DNA of 5,668 bases, from assembly GCA_023300205.1 (NCBI GenBank), contig JALZVD010000006.1, positions 1 to 5,668 on the forward strand, in the 5' to 3' direction. Shown piece after piece: positions 4,726 through 5,668 of this stretch (the first letter of the stretch is position 1; each line of letters opens with the position of its first letter). Source of the stretch: Akkermansiaceae bacterium (GTDB lineage Bacteria > Verrucomicrobiota > Verrucomicrobiia > Verrucomicrobiales > Akkermansiaceae). The notes below the pieces were generated by a model. That model did not search any database, was not told the origin of the DNA, and worked only from the letters and a program-made list of their open reading frames with translations. Both the position numbers and the translations under genes were made by a program.

Positions 4726-5668
4726 ATCTCTGCCTCTACTTATAATCTCATCTCTCCTCCCTCTATCCTCATGCAAATCTCAGAATATCAATGAGATCAC
4801 CACCAATCAACGCCAAGAAATGGCACCCGCAAAGACCGCGGATGAATGGCTAGAAAGACTCCATCTAGACCTCAATCACTCCCATCACAGCAGCAACAAA
4901 ATCGCCACCCTCTACAGCGAGCTCCCTCCCCTAGACCAATGGCCCGCCATCATCACCAAGCTAGAGGAAATCACCACAGACAAAGAATCATACGCGGAAT
5001 TCACAAACACAAAAGAACACGTCTACTATCACAGCTCTATAGAAAAAAGAAGACTCAAGCTAAAGCTCTTCTCCACCCTCCTAACTGAAAATGGAACAAA
5101 CGCAGAACCCACATTCCGTAAACTTTTAAAAGTAGACCCTAACATCTCAGAATACAGATATGATCAAACCCTAAATAACCTCCTCCTCCTCAGTAAAAAT
5201 TCACAGAAAAGCATTACATGGTTCCAGGCTAACATCACCAAAAATGGCTCATCCAGCAGATACTCAAAAAACGACCGTACACCATCACAGCTAGCCCTAG
5301 CCCAGAACAAAATTGATCAAGGAATCAAACTCCTCCTCGAAGAAATCAACCAAGCAAAAACAAGCAGAAAAGGCGCCCTCATCTCCAAGCTCGCTAAAAT
5401 TGCTCACCTTCTCAACAAACCCGAGCTCGGCAAAAAAGCCATGTCCATGCTCGAGAAAAACCTCATCGAAGAAAAGAAAAACGGAAGTTATCTCTCTACT
5501 TATGATTACCGAGGCGCCCTAGATTACCTCATCCATACCGCCCAATACCAACGCCTCATTGACCTCCAAGAAAAACTACAAAATACAAAATCAGAAGACA
5601 ATGATCACTACATATCAAGTAATAACAGCAACGACCTAAACAACTACAAACTAACCGCACTCTCTAAA
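4715..5668 (+). CDS. Helical lipoprotein of unknown function (partial, C-terminus missing)
   Basis: An open frame of 318 codons from ATG at 4715 to the right edge without a stop. The N-terminus is a lipoprotein signal: Lys3, a hydrophobic core at 6-17, and the lipobox Leu17-Ser18-Ser19-Cys20, so the mature protein should be lipidated at Cys20 and anchored in a membrane. The lipobox fixes the start. The mature part is mostly charged, amphipathic helix. A TPR-like or similar helix-hairpin region is plausible at about 193-258 (ALISKLAKIAHLLNKPELGK lies within it) and again at 263-289 (YDYRGALDYLIHTAQYQRL). A low-complexity stretch rich in Asn, Asp and Ser follows near 291-312. I do not recognise the family and see no catalytic motif. 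There is no Shine-Dalgarno. The gene sits downstream of the DoxX-like gene but is separated from it by a hairpin and its own promoter candidate, so it need not be co-transcribed. Codon use is A/C-rich but milder than in the TPR gene; only two Val are seen. Confidence 0.85.
   Translation, partial: MIKQSLPLLIISSLLPLSSCKSQNINEITTNQRQEMAPAKTADEWLERLHLDLNHSHHSSNKIATLYSELPPLDQWPAIITKLEEITTDKESYAEFTNTKEHVYYHSSIEKRRLKLKLFSTLLTENGTNAEPTFRKLLKVDPNISEYRYDQTLNNLLLLSKNSQKSITWFQANITKNGSSSRYSKNDRTPSQLALAQNKIDQGIKLLLEEINQAKTSRKGALISKLAKIAHLLNKPELGKKAMSMLEKNLIEEKKNGSYLSTYDYRGALDYLIHTAQYQRLIDLQEKLQNTKSEDNDHYISSNNSNDLNNYKLTALSK

Noticed and set aside
4846..5522. Two short plus-strand frames (4846-5088 and 5313-5522) inside the lipoprotein gene
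   Set aside because: They are out of frame with the uninterrupted lipobox-bearing frame and are low-complexity Lys/Ser/Arg-rich sequences.

Overview
The window looks like ordinary chromosomal DNA from a Gram-negative bacterium. Two proteins carry export signals: a signal peptide ending in a good AxA site, and a lipobox. The gene set (GbsR-type regulator, very large exported TPR protein, YciA-like thioesterase, DoxX-like membrane protein, lipoprotein) and the lack of Shine-Dalgarno sequences would suit Verrucomicrobiota or a related PVC lineage. That placement is an inference, and nothing seen here settles it.

Layout from left to right: (1) bases 1-430, minus strand, a MarR/GbsR-type regulator whose C-terminus runs off the left edge; (2) a 206-bp divergent intergenic region with an 18-bp imperfect palindrome and weak promoter candidates facing both ways; (3) 637-3747, plus strand, a 1036-residue exported TPR-rich protein; (4) 3774-4139, minus strand, convergent with it, a hotdog-fold acyl-CoA thioesterase; (5) a 120-bp divergent spacer; (6) 4260-4646, plus strand, a four-helix DoxX-like membrane protein followed by a hairpin; (7) 4715 to the right edge, plus strand, an unrecognised helical lipoprotein with its C-terminus missing. 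It has a promoter-like sequence and a perfect 9-bp inverted repeat sitting over its start codon.

The most striking property is base composition. The plus strand is rich in A and C and poor in G and T throughout, whichever strand the gene lies on. Plus-strand genes therefore end codons in C or A, and their proteins are rich in Thr, His, Asn, Gln and Leu and almost lack Val, Gly and Met. The minus-strand genes show the opposite. This is best explained by a strong replication-strand mutational bias, with the minus strand as the leading strand and the fork moving right to left.

There are no mobile elements, CRISPR arrays, rRNA or tRNA genes, and no convincing multi-gene novel system. The unexplained parts are the functions of the two exported helical proteins and the control sites at 461-478 and 4698-4725.
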